A stretch of DNA of 45,491 bases, taken from a virus. Position numbers and translations under genes: made by a program. A model generated the notes under the pieces. That model ran no database searches. It was not told the origin of the DNA and saw only the letters and a list, made by a program, of their open reading frames with translations. The stretch covers positions 1-45,491 of IMG/VR virus record IMGVR_UViG_3300047089_000287. One strand, 5' to 3'. Shown here piece after piece: positions 14,849 to 23,086 of this stretch (position 1 is its first letter; each line of letters starts with the position of its first letter).

Positions 14849-14867
14849 GCCAGCGGGCGGCGTGCTG

Positions 14868-15329
14868 TCAGGGTCCGGTCGTGATCGCAGTCGCCGTGGG
14901 GGTCGCGGACGGGCTGACGGAGGCCGTCGCGACAGGGCTGCCGGACGTCGCGGTCGCCGTGGGGACCGCCGTGGTCGCGGTCGCCGTGGGGGCCGCCGTG
15001 GGGGTCCGGGCGGGCGTCGCGGTCCGGGCCGGCGGCGCGGTGACTGTCGTGGTGCGCGAGACAGGCGACGGGTGCGGCCGTACGGCAGCCGTGGCCGTTA
15101 CCGTGACCGGAGCCGGGGCCGTCGCCTGCGGGACCTTGGTGCCCTGGCCCTTGAACCCGCCCGGGGTGGTCACGATGACGGACGGGGCGCGGACCGGGTA
15201 CGAGGTGGTCGCGTACTTGACCCCGGCGGCCGACAGCGCGAGCACGATGACGGCGAGGTAGGCGACGGCCTGCCAGGCTTTCCGGCGCGGCGTCTCAGGT
15301 ACCAGCCACCGCCTGATCCTGCTGCCCAT
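14868..15329 (-). CDS. Membrane-anchored Thr/Pro/Ala-rich surface protein
   Basis: A 153-aa protein. A basic N-terminus (RKAW) precedes one membrane helix at about residues 19-37 (AVAYLAVIVLALSAAG). A 100-residue outer tail follows, made mainly of Thr, Ala, Pro and Ser (TATATTAVPTATAT type). Such tails are often O-glycosylated in actinobacteria, so it may be a substrate of the nearby transferases. TAGCCT lies 6 nt before the ATG and shares its TAG with the stop of the next gene upstream. Confidence 0.7.
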   Translation of the reverse strand: MGSRIRRWLVPETPRRKAWQAVAYLAVIVLALSAAGVKYATTSYPVRAPSVIVTTPGGFKGQGTKVPQATAPAPVTVTATAAVRPHPSPVSRTTTVTAPPARTATPARTPTAAPTATATTAVPTATATSGSPVATASVSPSATPTATAITTGP

Positions 15330-15335
15330 CTGCCC

Positions 15336-15341
15336 AGGCTA
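15336..15341 (-). promoter_or_regulatory. -10 box of leaderless promoter
   Basis: TAGCCT, then GGGCAG, then the ATG at 15329. Its TAG is the stop codon of the upstream lipoprotein gene, the same economy as at 4402. Confidence 0.45.
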
Positions 15342-16250
15342 CGCCGGCTCCCAGCGCCACCGGCCCCCAGACGGCTCGCACCTGATCACCGCGCCGTTAC
15401 CGGCTATCCCGCTGGCGCCGTGGTCGGATTCGCGGCAGAACTCGCCTGCCCGGTAGCAGTTCCCGCCGCTGGTCACCGGGTGGCACGCGGCCGGGGCGGG
15501 GGCGGCGGCTGCGGGCGGCGGCGAGGACGTGATCCTGACAGGCGGCGGGACAGAACTGGACGGTGCTGGACGTGGCGGGACGGAACTGGACGCTGCCGGG
15601 CTGGCCGGGGTGACGACTCCCAGCACCTTCTCAGCCGTGGTCCAGTTGCCCGCGATGGCGAGCTGGGCCTTGTGCAGCCGGTCCTGCCCGGCGGCCCCGG
15701 ATACGGCGCACACCCAGGCGTGCAGGGCGTTCTCCACCACGTCCTTGGGGTTGGGCGTGGGCGGGACCTCGGGCCACAGGTTGGCCGCGTCGTTGGCGCC
15801 GCCCAGCTCCAGGCTCACCAGGTGGTCCAGCTCGGTCCTGGTGGTCCTGGGGATGCTGTAGGCCGGGTACGCCTGGTTGTACTTGAACGCCTGGGTCTGC
15901 GACACGGGCGGCCGGTACGCCTTGGTCGAGTAATGGCCCGAGCACAGTATGGCGGCGGTGATCACCGGGTCGTAGGCGCCGGGCGTGCAGGAGCGGTCGG
16001 GGAGCTGGGCGGGGTCCTGGCCCTGGGCGTGGCAGGGTCCGTGCAGCGTGCCGGTCACCTGGCCGGGGTCGTGCACGGCGGCCAGGCCGGGCACGGTGCC
16101 GGAGGGCGAGGGCGTGGCCGGGGACGAGACGGGGGACGGCGTGCGGCTGTGCCTGGCGGCGGGCTGGCTCGCGGTGCCGGACGACGTGCATCCCGCTATG
16201 GCCAGCAGTACGCAGGCAGCGGCCAGGGTGCGAGCCCGGCAGTGGTTCAC
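15339..16250 (-). CDS. Secreted lipoprotein with HNH-type nuclease domain
   Basis: A 303-aa protein. The lipoprotein signal peptide ends in LAIAGC (Cys 21), followed by a Ser/Pro linker. The central domain has TELDHLVSLELGGANDAANLWPE, the H...N...N core of a DUF1524/HNH nuclease found in secreted actinobacterial nucleases. A second Pro/Ser linker precedes a C-terminal Cys-rich module (CYRAGEFCRESDHG...CEPSGGRWRWEP). It would be anchored outside the host membrane. A phage-coded surface nuclease could destroy incoming DNA of rivals or scavenge nucleotides. The GTG start sits 6 nt behind TATCCT. Confidence 0.8.
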   Translation of the reverse strand: MNHCRARTLAAACVLLAIAGCTSSGTASQPAARHSRTPSPVSSPATPSPSGTVPGLAAVHDPGQVTGTLHGPCHAQGQDPAQLPDRSCTPGAYDPVITAAILCSGHYSTKAYRPPVSQTQAFKYNQAYPAYSIPRTTRTELDHLVSLELGGANDAANLWPEVPPTPNPKDVVENALHAWVCAVSGAAGQDRLHKAQLAIAGNWTTAEKVLGVVTPASPAASSSVPPRPAPSSSVPPPVRITSSPPPAAAAPAPAACHPVTSGGNCYRAGEFCRESDHGASGIAGNGAVIRCEPSGGRWRWEPA

Positions 16251-16254
16251 GGTG

Positions 16255-16509
16255 TCAGGATACGCGCCGCCGGTTCCGGATTACCGCTACCAGGCGCAGG
16301 GCTATCGTGGCCGCCAGCATGCCGGTGACGAGCCAGGCGTGCAGCACGGCCGGTAACCAGTAGTGGCGGCGCGGGCCGATCGCGTGCCCGGCCACCCCGG
16401 CCAGCATGAGGATCAGGCCGATGACCAGCACGATGATGCCGAGGGTCCAGAGGATGGCGATGCCGGTCAGGAAGCCCAGGATCAGCAGGATGACGCCGAG
16501 GAGGATCAT
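16255..16509 (-). CDS. DUF6131-like small membrane protein with added C-terminal helix
   Basis: An 84-aa protein. Residues 1-50 (MILLGVILLILGFLTGIAIL, then WTLGIIVLVIGLI and GPRRHYW) match the pattern of the short DUF6131 membrane proteins widespread in actinobacteria. A third helix and a basic RNRRR tail follow, about 30 residues more than usual. AGGAG lies 7 nt before the ATG. Function unknown. Confidence 0.7.
   Translation of the reverse strand: MILLGVILLILGFLTGIAILWTLGIIVLVIGLILMLAGVAGHAIGPRRHYWLPAVLHAWLVTGMLAATIALRLVAVIRNRRRVS
16257..16262 (-). promoter_or_regulatory. -10 box of leaderless promoter for the lipoprotein nuclease
   Basis: TATCCT, then GACACC, then the GTG at 16250. It overlaps the stop codon of the membrane gene upstream by one base. 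Confidence 0.45.
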
Positions 16510-16518
16510 GGCCGGCTC

Positions 16519-16719
16519 CTACCCGCCGAACAGCAGGGCAAGCATGTAGAGCGCGAGCCCGGCAGCCACCAGGGTGCCCCAGATCTGGCGCGGCGCGATG
16601 AACCAGGCCAGGAACGCGGCGATGATGAACGCGATGAAGGCGATCAGGATCAGGAACCCGTGCGCGCCGCTGACGGTGAACGAGCTGGCCAGCGGGGCGG
16701 CGGCAGCGAGATGAGTCAT
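16519..16719 (-). CDS. Small two-helix membrane protein
   Basis: A 66-aa protein (MTHLAAAAPLASSF start) with two membrane helices (FLILIAFIAFIIAAFLAWF and LVAAGLALYMLALLF) joined by a short basic loop. Its start overlaps the upstream stop (ATGA). Two-helix proteins of this size beside virion genes may be holins, but nothing proves it here. Confidence 0.6.
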   Translation of the reverse strand: MTHLAAAAPLASSFTVSGAHGFLILIAFIAFIIAAFLAWFIAPRQIWGTLVAAGLALYMLALLFGG

Positions 16720-16886
16720 TTCGTCCGGTCGTCCTTGTAGTCGTGGCCGTTGTCGCGGTTCGCGTGGCTGGCCCGCTCCAGCCCCGGGGGCTGCGGGACC
16801 CCGGCGCCGGCCGCGTTCGAGGCGGCGGTGCCGGAGACCAGGCCGGGATGGAGCGCGGGCGGGTACTGGCGGGCGAGGTCGCTCAT
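16716..16886 (-). CDS. Small disordered protein
   Basis: A 56-aa product starting MSDLARQYPPALHPG; GGGAG lies 6 nt before the ATG at 16886. It is Gly/Ala/Asn/Pro-rich with a charged YKDDRTK end. Both ends overlap neighbours by ATGA. No family is recognised. Confidence 0.55.
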   Translation of the reverse strand: MSDLARQYPPALHPGLVSGTAASNAAGAGVPQPPGLERASHANRDNGHDYKDDRTK

Positions 16887-17068
16887 GTCTGCTCCCACCC
16901 GCCTTCCCCGGACTCGAAGTCACCGGTGGCCTGCCCGGACTCGAAGCTGGCCGGGCCGGAATTGGCGTCCACTGACTTCCACGGCCCGGCCGCAGAGCTG
17001 GACGTGGCGTCCCAGGGCTGGCCCGGGACCTCGGGGGTTGACGTGACTCCGGACGGGACTCGTGGCAT
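16883..17068 (-). CDS. Small Gly/Ser-rich acidic protein
   Basis: A 61-aa product (MPRVPSGVTSTPEVPG). It is Ser/Gly/Glu-rich with FESG repeated twice (ASFESGQ, DFESGEGG), so likely disordered. AGGAG lies 8 nt before the ATG and overlaps the stop region of the gene upstream. It is one of a run of low-complexity proteins downstream of the capsid gene. Confidence 0.55.
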   Translation of the reverse strand: MPRVPSGVTSTPEVPGQPWDATSSSAAGPWKSVDANSGPASFESGQATGDFESGEGGWEQT

Positions 17069-17077
17069 GACAGTCTC

Positions 17078-17359
17078 CTAGCTGGTCTTCTTCCAGGACG
17101 GGGGTGACAGGCCCGGGTCCCCGGCGGTCGCGCGGGCCTGCGGCTTGCCATCCTCGCCGGGCTGGGTCGGCTGCTGCGTCTGCACCCCCGGCGGGTGCAC
17201 GACGACAGCCTGGTTCAGGTCGTTGCCGAGATCCCCGGACGCGCCGCCGGGAGCGGTCATCGCGTGCTCCTGCGACCACACCTGGTTCCCGGCGTGCTGC
17301 GACGTGGGCACCAGCGCGGACACCGGGTCGCCGGGCAGCAGCCCGGACAGGTCTTCCAC
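17078..17359 (-). CDS. Low-complexity protein
   Basis: A 93-aa product starting from a GTG (MEDLSGLLPGDPVS). It is rich in Gly, Pro, Gln and Ala with no Cys. A Gly-Asp-rich middle (APGGASGDLGNDLNQ) is followed by a Gln/Pro segment and a basic SWKKTS end. No family; probably virion-associated by position. Confidence 0.55.
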   Translation of the reverse strand: MEDLSGLLPGDPVSALVPTSQHAGNQVWSQEHAMTAPGGASGDLGNDLNQAVVVHPPGVQTQQPTQPGEDGKPQARATAGDPGLSPPSWKKTS

Positions 17360-17362
17360 GGC

Positions 17363-17908
17363 TCAGCCCCGGACTGCCCGGCCGCCGCGCATGACCCGGC
17401 CGCCGCCCGGCTGGAACCGGCTGGAACCGGCCTCCGGCTCGTTGCCCTTGAGGCCGGGGAGCTGCGGCCCGCCGGAGGCGTAGCCGTCGTCGTTGGCCTG
17501 GGTCCAGTCCTGCGGGCCGCCCACGCTGTCGCTGACGGTGATGTTCTCGTAGGTCAGGACCCCGGACCCGGGCCTGGTGAACTCCACCGAGTCCGGGCCG
17601 CCGCCGGAGGTGGGCGTGGTGCCCTGGCTGCCGGGGGCGCCGGTCTGGGTGATCTCCGACTCGCTGATCCCGGTCAGGCCGTCCTGGGTCTGGCCGGGCT
17701 CGTTGGTCGGGTCGGGCGTCCCGGATGCGCCGGCCGTGCCGGGGGCTCCGGTGCCGTCCGGGAGCGTGCCGCCGAAGATGCCGTGATCGGAGCCGGGCGG
17801 GTACTGGCCGGGCTCCAGGGTCGGGTCGCCGCCGCTGCCCCGGCCCGAGACCCTGGTCGAGCCGGCGGTCTGCTTGCGGTTGTCGTAGCCGGGGTAACTG
17901 TCGGCCAT
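17363..17908 (-). CDS. Gly/Pro-rich low-complexity protein
   Basis: A 181-aa protein. About half of the residues are Gly, Pro, Thr or Ser (PDGTGAPGTAGASGTPDP), and one ordered-looking stretch is SVEFTRPGSGVLTYENITVS. GAGGAG lies 7 nt before the ATG. Disordered proteins downstream of a capsid gene may be decoration or linker proteins, but this is inference. Confidence 0.55.
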   Translation of the reverse strand: MADSYPGYDNRKQTAGSTRVSGRGSGGDPTLEPGQYPPGSDHGIFGGTLPDGTGAPGTAGASGTPDPTNEPGQTQDGLTGISESEITQTGAPGSQGTTPTSGGGPDSVEFTRPGSGVLTYENITVSDSVGGPQDWTQANDDGYASGGPQLPGLKGNEPEAGSSRFQPGGGRVMRGGRAVRG

Positions 17909-17997
17909 CAGGACTCCTCTGGGTTGGCTCCCGGCTCCTGACGGCCTCGGGCTGTTCAGTTGCTACCCAGCATAACTGCCGGGACTCACGTCAGCGC

Positions 17998-18357
17998 TTA
18001 CCTGGCGCCGGCCTTCTCCGCTGGCGGCTCTCCCCCGGCCGGGTCGGATTCGGCCGGCACGGGCCGTACCTCAGCCTCGGCATCCGCCTGGGACGCCGGG
18101 CGGATGCCCTCGCCCTGGACCGGCTTGCCCGGGTTGCCGGGCACCTCCGACCCGGGGGCGCCCATGATCCCGGCCTTCGCGTACGCCTTCGCGCTGGCGG
18201 CGTCGGCGGCCCGCAGCGACGGGTCGGGCTCCTCCGCGCCGTCCCGGGCGCCCGCCTCGGCTTCGACCTGAGTGGGGGGCCTCGGGTCGGTGAAGTCCCG
18301 CTCCCCGGCCTCGGCCGCCCCGGTCTCGTCAGCCTTGGCCTCGTCATCCTTGCTCAT
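17998..18357 (-). CDS. Acidic Ala/Glu/Pro-rich protein
   Basis: A 119-aa protein, strongly acidic (MSKDDEAKADETGAAEAGE start) and Ala/Pro-rich throughout. No Trp or Cys and no hydrophobic core, so it is likely disordered. It lies two genes downstream of the major capsid gene. Scaffold-like or accessory virion roles are possible; no family is recognised. Confidence 0.55.
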   Translation of the reverse strand: MSKDDEAKADETGAAEAGERDFTDPRPPTQVEAEAGARDGAEEPDPSLRAADAASAKAYAKAGIMGAPGSEVPGNPGKPVQGEGIRPASQADAEAEVRPVPAESDPAGGEPPAEKAGAR

Positions 18358-18379
18358 GGTGCTTCCCTTCCTGGACCGG

Positions 18380-18835
18380 TCAGAGCCGGCCCCCGTAACG
18401 GCTCATCAGGTCGGCCTTGGTCATGGCGGTGGCCTCGGCCGGGTCGGCAGCGTGCGCCTGGATGGCGTAGTCGATCCAGGCTTGCTTGGGCGCGGACGGG
18501 GGCGGGGCGACGGCCGGCTGGACGGCATCCGGCTCGGCTGGCGGGTCGGCCGAAGCGTCACCGGTCACCACGGGCTCGGCCACGGTCTCGGCTACGGGCC
18601 AGGGCTCGGCCAGCGTGCCCGGCGGCACCTCGTCTGCGGGCTCCGGGTCCGGCACAGGGTCCGGATCGGGCTCGGGGTCTGCCGCCCCGGCCTCCACGGC
18701 GTTCTGGCCCAGGATCAGGTCGTCGGCCTCCCAGCCCGGGACGTCGATCTCTCCTCCGGCGGGCGGCCACCTGCGGCCGTCGTGCCGCTCCCCGGACACG
18801 CCGATCAGCATCCGGACCTTGCGCGTTCCAGCCAC
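18380..18835 (-). CDS. Virion-associated protein next to capsid
   Basis: A 151-aa protein in three parts. Residues 1-45 have KVRMLIGVSGERHDGRRWPP then a GGEIDVPGWEADDLI segment, like short domains found beside capsid genes in actinophages. Residues 50-115 are an acidic Pro-Asp-Glu linker. Residues 118-151 form a helical end (WIDYAIQAHAADPAEATAM, then TKADLMSRYGG), an SAP/HeH-like short helix pair. The first gene after the capsid gene often makes a head-completion or decoration protein. Confidence 0.6.
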   Translation of the reverse strand: MAGTRKVRMLIGVSGERHDGRRWPPAGGEIDVPGWEADDLILGQNAVEAGAADPEPDPDPVPDPEPADEVPPGTLAEPWPVAETVAEPVVTGDASADPPAEPDAVQPAVAPPPSAPKQAWIDYAIQAHAADPAEATAMTKADLMSRYGGRL

Positions 18836-18909
18836 TTCCCTGCTCCTGCCTGGAGACTGGCCCCCGGCCCGCGCCAGCTCACCGCAGCGGCGCGGGCCGG
18901 GAACTCCGA

Positions 18910-20169
18910 CTACGTTGCGGCGCCGACGTAGACCTTGATCGCGCCGGTACGGTCGACCAGGGTTCCGTCGCCGCGCAGGATCGCGCGGAACGTCACGAGG
19001 TCAGAACCGAACGCGAAGTCGTCAGACCTCTCGAACCGGACCCCGCCCACCAGGCGGACGAAGTATTGCGAGAAGTCACCGAAGGCGATCGACTTCGCAG
19101 AGGTGGCCTGAGCTGGCATGAAGGGATCGGCAACGAGCGGCTTGCCGAGCAGGAGGTCCGGCGAGCCGAGCACGGCCGAGGGCTCCCAGATCGGGCGTCC
19201 TACGGTGTCCGTGATCTTCCTGAACCCGCCGATGGTCTTGTCCGCTGCGAGCCAGTAGCAGGAGCGTGACTGCCTGTAGGGCGCGATCACGCTGTACTCC
19301 AGGTCCACCAGGTTCGCGTAGCTGGGAGCACCGGAGACGCCGGTCACCGCGCCGGTCACGCCGGTCGTGGCGGTGGTGACGATCCCGGACGGCTGGTTGG
19401 TGCCGGTGCCGTTCACGAGGTCGTTCCCGAATGCGTTGCCGAGCGCGCGGCCGGCCTGCATGGCGAGGTAGCCGAGCAGGTCGACAGCGGTGTCGTCAAT
19501 CAGCTCCCGGGCGACCTGGAGCATGATCCCGTACTTCCACGCAGACAGCGGCTGCATCGAGAACGCGGGGTCCGAGGTGGCCAGGTTGCCGGCCTGGGCC
19601 GCCGACGCCGCCGTGGAGTGCGCGGTCGTCTTCGGCACCTGGAGCGTTTCGCCGCCCCCGGTGTTGAGGACGGTGGGTCCGCACTGCATGACACCCGAAA
19701 CTTCGATCAGGTGCGCGATGAGCATGTCGTAGAAATCCGTAGGAATGATCGAAGATGCGTTGGTACCCTGCGCACCTGTCGTCAGAACACGGTAGTTGAT
19801 CGGGCCGAGAGCCGGGTCCCTGCGGACCTCCAGGTGACGCGGAGCGCCCTCCTCGCCCCTGGCCCACTTGCGGACCTCCTCCAGCATCTTCCGCCCGCCG
19901 GCGGTGCGCTGGGCCTGGCCCTGCTCGGGCTTCTTGCCGGAGAGCGCGTCGAACGCCTCGTCGGCTTCCTTCTGCCGCCTCTCCGTGTCCAGGACCGCGC
20001 GGATGCGCGTGTCCATCTTGCCCATCTCCTCCTGGTGGGCGTCCCAGCGGCCCTGCTCCTCATCGGTGAGGGCTCGGTTCTCCTCGGCGGCCGTCTCCGC
20101 GATGGCCTTCGCCTCGTTCCAGATGTTCATCCGGCGGTCGCGGAGCCTCTTTGCGACTTCTGATGCCAT
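18910..20169 (-). CDS. Major capsid protein, HK97 fold
   Basis: A 419-aa protein. Residues 5-75 form a charged coiled-coil delta/scaffold region (RLRDRRMNIWNEAKAIAETA). The mature shell domain follows, with SSIIPTDFYDMLIAHL, the LQVPKTTAHSTA segment, LLGYLAMQAGRALGNAFGND in the spine helix region and a GKPLVADPFMP loop. The C-terminus VRFERSDDFAFGSDLVTFRAIL is the usual end of phage_capsid-family proteins. The ATG at 20169 is chosen because GGAG lies 9 nt upstream. A protease gene precedes it, so the delta domain is probably cut off during maturation. Confidence 0.93.
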   Translation of the reverse strand: MASEVAKRLRDRRMNIWNEAKAIAETAAEENRALTDEEQGRWDAHQEEMGKMDTRIRAVLDTERRQKEADEAFDALSGKKPEQGQAQRTAGGRKMLEEVRKWARGEEGAPRHLEVRRDPALGPINYRVLTTGAQGTNASSIIPTDFYDMLIAHLIEVSGVMQCGPTVLNTGGGETLQVPKTTAHSTAASAAQAGNLATSDPAFSMQPLSAWKYGIMLQVARELIDDTAVDLLGYLAMQAGRALGNAFGNDLVNGTGTNQPSGIVTTATTGVTGAVTGVSGAPSYANLVDLEYSVIAPYRQSRSCYWLAADKTIGGFRKITDTVGRPIWEPSAVLGSPDLLLGKPLVADPFMPAQATSAKSIAFGDFSQYFVRLVGGVRFERSDDFAFGSDLVTFRAILRGDGTLVDRTGAIKVYVGAAT

Positions 20170-20271
20170 GGTGATCTCCATTTCTGTGATGGCATCTGCA
20201 CCGGCTCCGTCCGTTCACCTGAGAGGGTGGCTACGGCCACGGCAAGTTTTCTTTTTTCGGTCCTGAGCTGG

Positions 20272-21279
20272 CTAGTCTTCGCTCGCCCAGGGGTCTTCCA
20301 TGTTGTTCTGGAGGGACAGGAGCGCCTGCGCGCCGGTCATCGCGGCCCGGGGCTTGGCCCGCGTGGGCGCCTGCGGGATCTTCCGCTGGCCGTTGTCGGA
20401 GCGCTTGAAGAACTCCACGCCGCGCCCGGACTGGAGCATCGAGCGGACCTCATCGGGGTCGCCCTGCACCCAGGTGGCCAGCGATTCGATGGCCCCGTTG
20501 AGCGCGCGGGCGCCGGACGTCGCATCCGGGTACGCCGGGTCGAGAACCGGCGCCACGTCCACGAGCTGGACGTCCAGCAGGGTCCGCATCGGGTAGTTGA
20601 ACTCGCTCAGGCCCCACTCGTCGCCGCCGGGGTAGACGCGGAAGGCGAACGAGCTGTGCCGGACGTCGCCCCGGGTCACGTACTCCAGCACGTCGGCCCG
20701 CGCGTTCGGGGGCTGCACCTCGTAGACCAGGCCGGTCTCGTCGGTAGCCAGCCGGAGCGTCCGGGCGTGCGTGGTGCCGAGCAGCCAGTCGTCCTTGTGG
20801 TTGTACCTGCACACCACGTCCGGCCAGCCATCGGCCTTGGCCGAGTTGAATGCCGACCGGTTGACCTGCTCCACGAACCCGCCCAGCTTCCGCGACAGCT
20901 TCTCGTAGCAGGCCGCGTAGCCGTAGATCAGCGACGGGCCGTGCTCCTGGGTGCGGATCTCGGGCGGGAACCGGGTGAACCGGCGCTCCGGCCAGCCCTC
21001 CAGGTTCACCTCCATGCCGAGCGCGGCCCGCTGGTCCCCGGTCACGTTGATCTTGAACTTGCGGGCCGCCTGGAGGATCTTGGGCATGGCCGACTTGCCG
21101 TGCGGGCTGTCCGGTGCCCGTGACAGGGCGTTCCGGGTGTGTGCCTCGTCGTGAACAGGAAAGTGACGCTTGCCTCTCGGCGTCGTCTTGCCCATCTGGT
21201 CCTTGGTGCCGCCCGGCTCGATATATGCGAACGCACTATCGGGCAGATCGTTGATGGCGGCAGTGGTTAGTTCAGCCAT
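20272..21279 (-). CDS. Prohead protease (HK97/S78 type) with N-terminal DUF6582-like domain
   Basis: A 335-aa protein. Residues 15-78 (FAYIEPGGTKDQMGK and RGKRHFPVHDEAHTRNAL) resemble a small DUF6582 domain. Residues about 85-250 form the protease: EGWPERRFTRFPPEIR, a YNHKDDWLLGTT block with catalytic His 161, and DVRHSSFAF with the candidate nucleophile Ser 209 or 210. A C-terminal tail of about 60 residues follows. The protease trims the capsid delta domain and scaffolding. Start: ATG at 21279 with GGAAGG about 10 nt upstream. The gap of 102 nt to the capsid gene is the longest inside the head module. Confidence 0.88.
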   Translation of the reverse strand: MAELTTAAINDLPDSAFAYIEPGGTKDQMGKTTPRGKRHFPVHDEAHTRNALSRAPDSPHGKSAMPKILQAARKFKINVTGDQRAALGMEVNLEGWPERRFTRFPPEIRTQEHGPSLIYGYAACYEKLSRKLGGFVEQVNRSAFNSAKADGWPDVVCRYNHKDDWLLGTTHARTLRLATDETGLVYEVQPPNARADVLEYVTRGDVRHSSFAFRVYPGGDEWGLSEFNYPMRTLLDVQLVDVAPVLDPAYPDATSGARALNGAIESLATWVQGDPDEVRSMLQSGRGVEFFKRSDNGQRKIPQAPTRAKPRAAMTGAQALLSLQNNMEDPWASED

Positions 21280-21312
21280 CTGAATTTGCCTTCCCTATCT
21301 GCTGCTGACCCA

Positions 21313-22956
21313 TCATTGATCAGCCCCGTTACTGCCGTTGACACCGCTCAGCACCACCGTCCTGGGCGCCGGTATCCACGCGCCCACGAACTCAGGCTCG
21401 TCACGCCGGCCGCCGATGCGGCCCCAGGAGCCATGGCCGCGATCGTGCTTGCCGGGGGCGAACCGTCCGTACTCCCTGGCGAGATCCTGGACGGCGTGCT
21501 CGGGGAGCATGATGCCGAGCCGCCCGAAAGCCTCAGCTATATCACGCACGTCACGCAGGTCAGCGCCGCCGCGCCAGCCGTTACCGCCTCGCTGCTGCCC
21601 GACGATCGTGCCAAGCTCCTGGGCCGGGGTGGTCGTCACCGGGGGCACGCCCGGCATGTCCGGCGCGACCAGGCCCTCCTTCTGCATCTTCTCCAGCCGG
21701 TCGGCGGCCAGGTCCATCTCCAGCGTGATCGAGTCCAGCATCGAGTTCGGGATGGCGCGGATCGACCGGGACATGGCGACCATGACCTCCAGCGGGATGT
21801 TCTCCCCGCCGGCCTTGCCCGGCAGCGGCGGCAGGTCTTCCAGGTCGCGCAGCTCGTCGGTGCTGCGCAGGCCGATGGCACGCTGCTGGGCGTAGATCTC
21901 GGTGCGGGTCTTGAGATCGGTCTTGAGCATGGCATCGGCATCGAACCGGCAGTACCGGTTGGCGGGGAGGATCTTGAAGAAGGCGTGCTCCAGCCGGACC
22001 AGCCACGGCCGGAGCGCTTCGATGATCTGGAGGGTGGACTGCTCCACGTTCGAGTACGTGAGCGAGTCGCCCCGGCTCCCGCCGATCCGCTCGGCCGGGA
22101 GCCCGAGGACGGCGGCCACCTGCGAGGCGTTCATGCGGATCGCGTCAATGAACTGGGCCTCGCTCGGGGGCACGGTGACCGGCTTGTAGTCCCAGTCGCG
22201 GCCGTACACCAGGGGCTCGCGCCGCCGGATCGTGGCGGTGAGCATCGCGCGGATCTCCTCGGCCTGGTCCGTGTCGATCTCTATCTCGCTGTTCTGGAAG
22301 GTACCGGGAGGGAACCCGCCGGCCCGGTACCAGTCGGTGCCGTACCGCTGCGCCTCGATCCCGCTCAGGATGGTGAGGGCGAAGGCGCGCAGCAGCGAGA
22401 TGGCCTCCGTGCGGCCGGCCAGGCTGAACGCCTTGACGTGGAACAGCTCGTTCCGGTCCATGAGACGGCCGTAGACGTAGATCCGCGTCCGCATCGGGTT
22501 CCACGGCTGCATCTCGTCATCGACGCAGTTGACGTCATCGGGCGGTATCCACTCAATGCCGGCGGGGAACCCGTAGCCGTCGCGGTTGGTGATGTAGCCC
22601 CAGGCGTTGCCCTGGAGGACCAGCGACGTCATCAGCGTGAACAGCCAGTCGAACAGGGTCCCGTCCACGCTGGGCTGGTCGAAGATCGACGGCCCGGTCC
22701 ACCGCTGCGCCGCCCCGCTGCTGGTCCGGGTGTAGATCTTGATCGGCAGGGCGGCCACCGAGTCGGCCAGCAGCCGGGCTCCGGCGTACAGCGCGGGCAG
22801 GCCCAGCGCCTCATCCTGGCCGTAGAACGCCCTGGTGGGGTGGATAGGGCCGCCCTGGGAGAACTTCCAGAACGGGGAGTCCCAGGGACGCCAGGGCACA
22901 CCGCCGATGACGCGCTGCTCGGCACGACTGGCCTGGATGCGTTCGACTAGCCCCAC
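21313..22956 (-). CDS. Portal protein, HK97 family
   Basis: A 547-aa protein. The core pattern is present: LPALYAGARLLADSVAALPI (residues 52-71), DWLFTLMTSLVLQGNAWGYI (about 103-122), FHVKAFSL, then KNIPLEVM-like ENIPLEVMVAMSR and the helical tail. Portal rings form the DNA gate at the head vertex and dock terminase. The GTG start follows a GAGGAG site. About 100 C-terminal residues (TTPAQELG onward) are a low-complexity extension. It lies between the capsid protease and a glycosyltransferase rather than directly next to terminase. Confidence 0.92.
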   Translation of the reverse strand: MGLVERIQASRAEQRVIGGVPWRPWDSPFWKFSQGGPIHPTRAFYGQDEALGLPALYAGARLLADSVAALPIKIYTRTSSGAAQRWTGPSIFDQPSVDGTLFDWLFTLMTSLVLQGNAWGYITNRDGYGFPAGIEWIPPDDVNCVDDEMQPWNPMRTRIYVYGRLMDRNELFHVKAFSLAGRTEAISLLRAFALTILSGIEAQRYGTDWYRAGGFPPGTFQNSEIEIDTDQAEEIRAMLTATIRRREPLVYGRDWDYKPVTVPPSEAQFIDAIRMNASQVAAVLGLPAERIGGSRGDSLTYSNVEQSTLQIIEALRPWLVRLEHAFFKILPANRYCRFDADAMLKTDLKTRTEIYAQQRAIGLRSTDELRDLEDLPPLPGKAGGENIPLEVMVAMSRSIRAIPNSMLDSITLEMDLAADRLEKMQKEGLVAPDMPGVPPVTTTPAQELGTIVGQQRGGNGWRGGADLRDVRDIAEAFGRLGIMLPEHAVQDLAREYGRFAPGKHDRGHGSWGRIGGRRDEPEFVGAWIPAPRTVVLSGVNGSNGADQ

Positions 22957-23086
22957 AGGGCCGGGACTCCTCGGCTCGGGACGGGCGCCCAGCTCCGTTC
23001 CGGCCGTGGGCAGTGACTAACTCACAGGTTACGCCACGTCAGCGTGATAAAGCGATCACCAGCCGGGTAACGGCGTCCCAGGAGGC

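Noticed and set aside
20200-20260. Glycine-riboswitch-like CTCTCAGGTGAACGGAC on the minus strand upstream of the capsid gene
   Set aside because: The pairing GGAGAG strand and the conserved CCGAAGG core are missing; only a simple GTGGC-CGTA-GCCAC hairpin is present and the downstream gene is a capsid gene.
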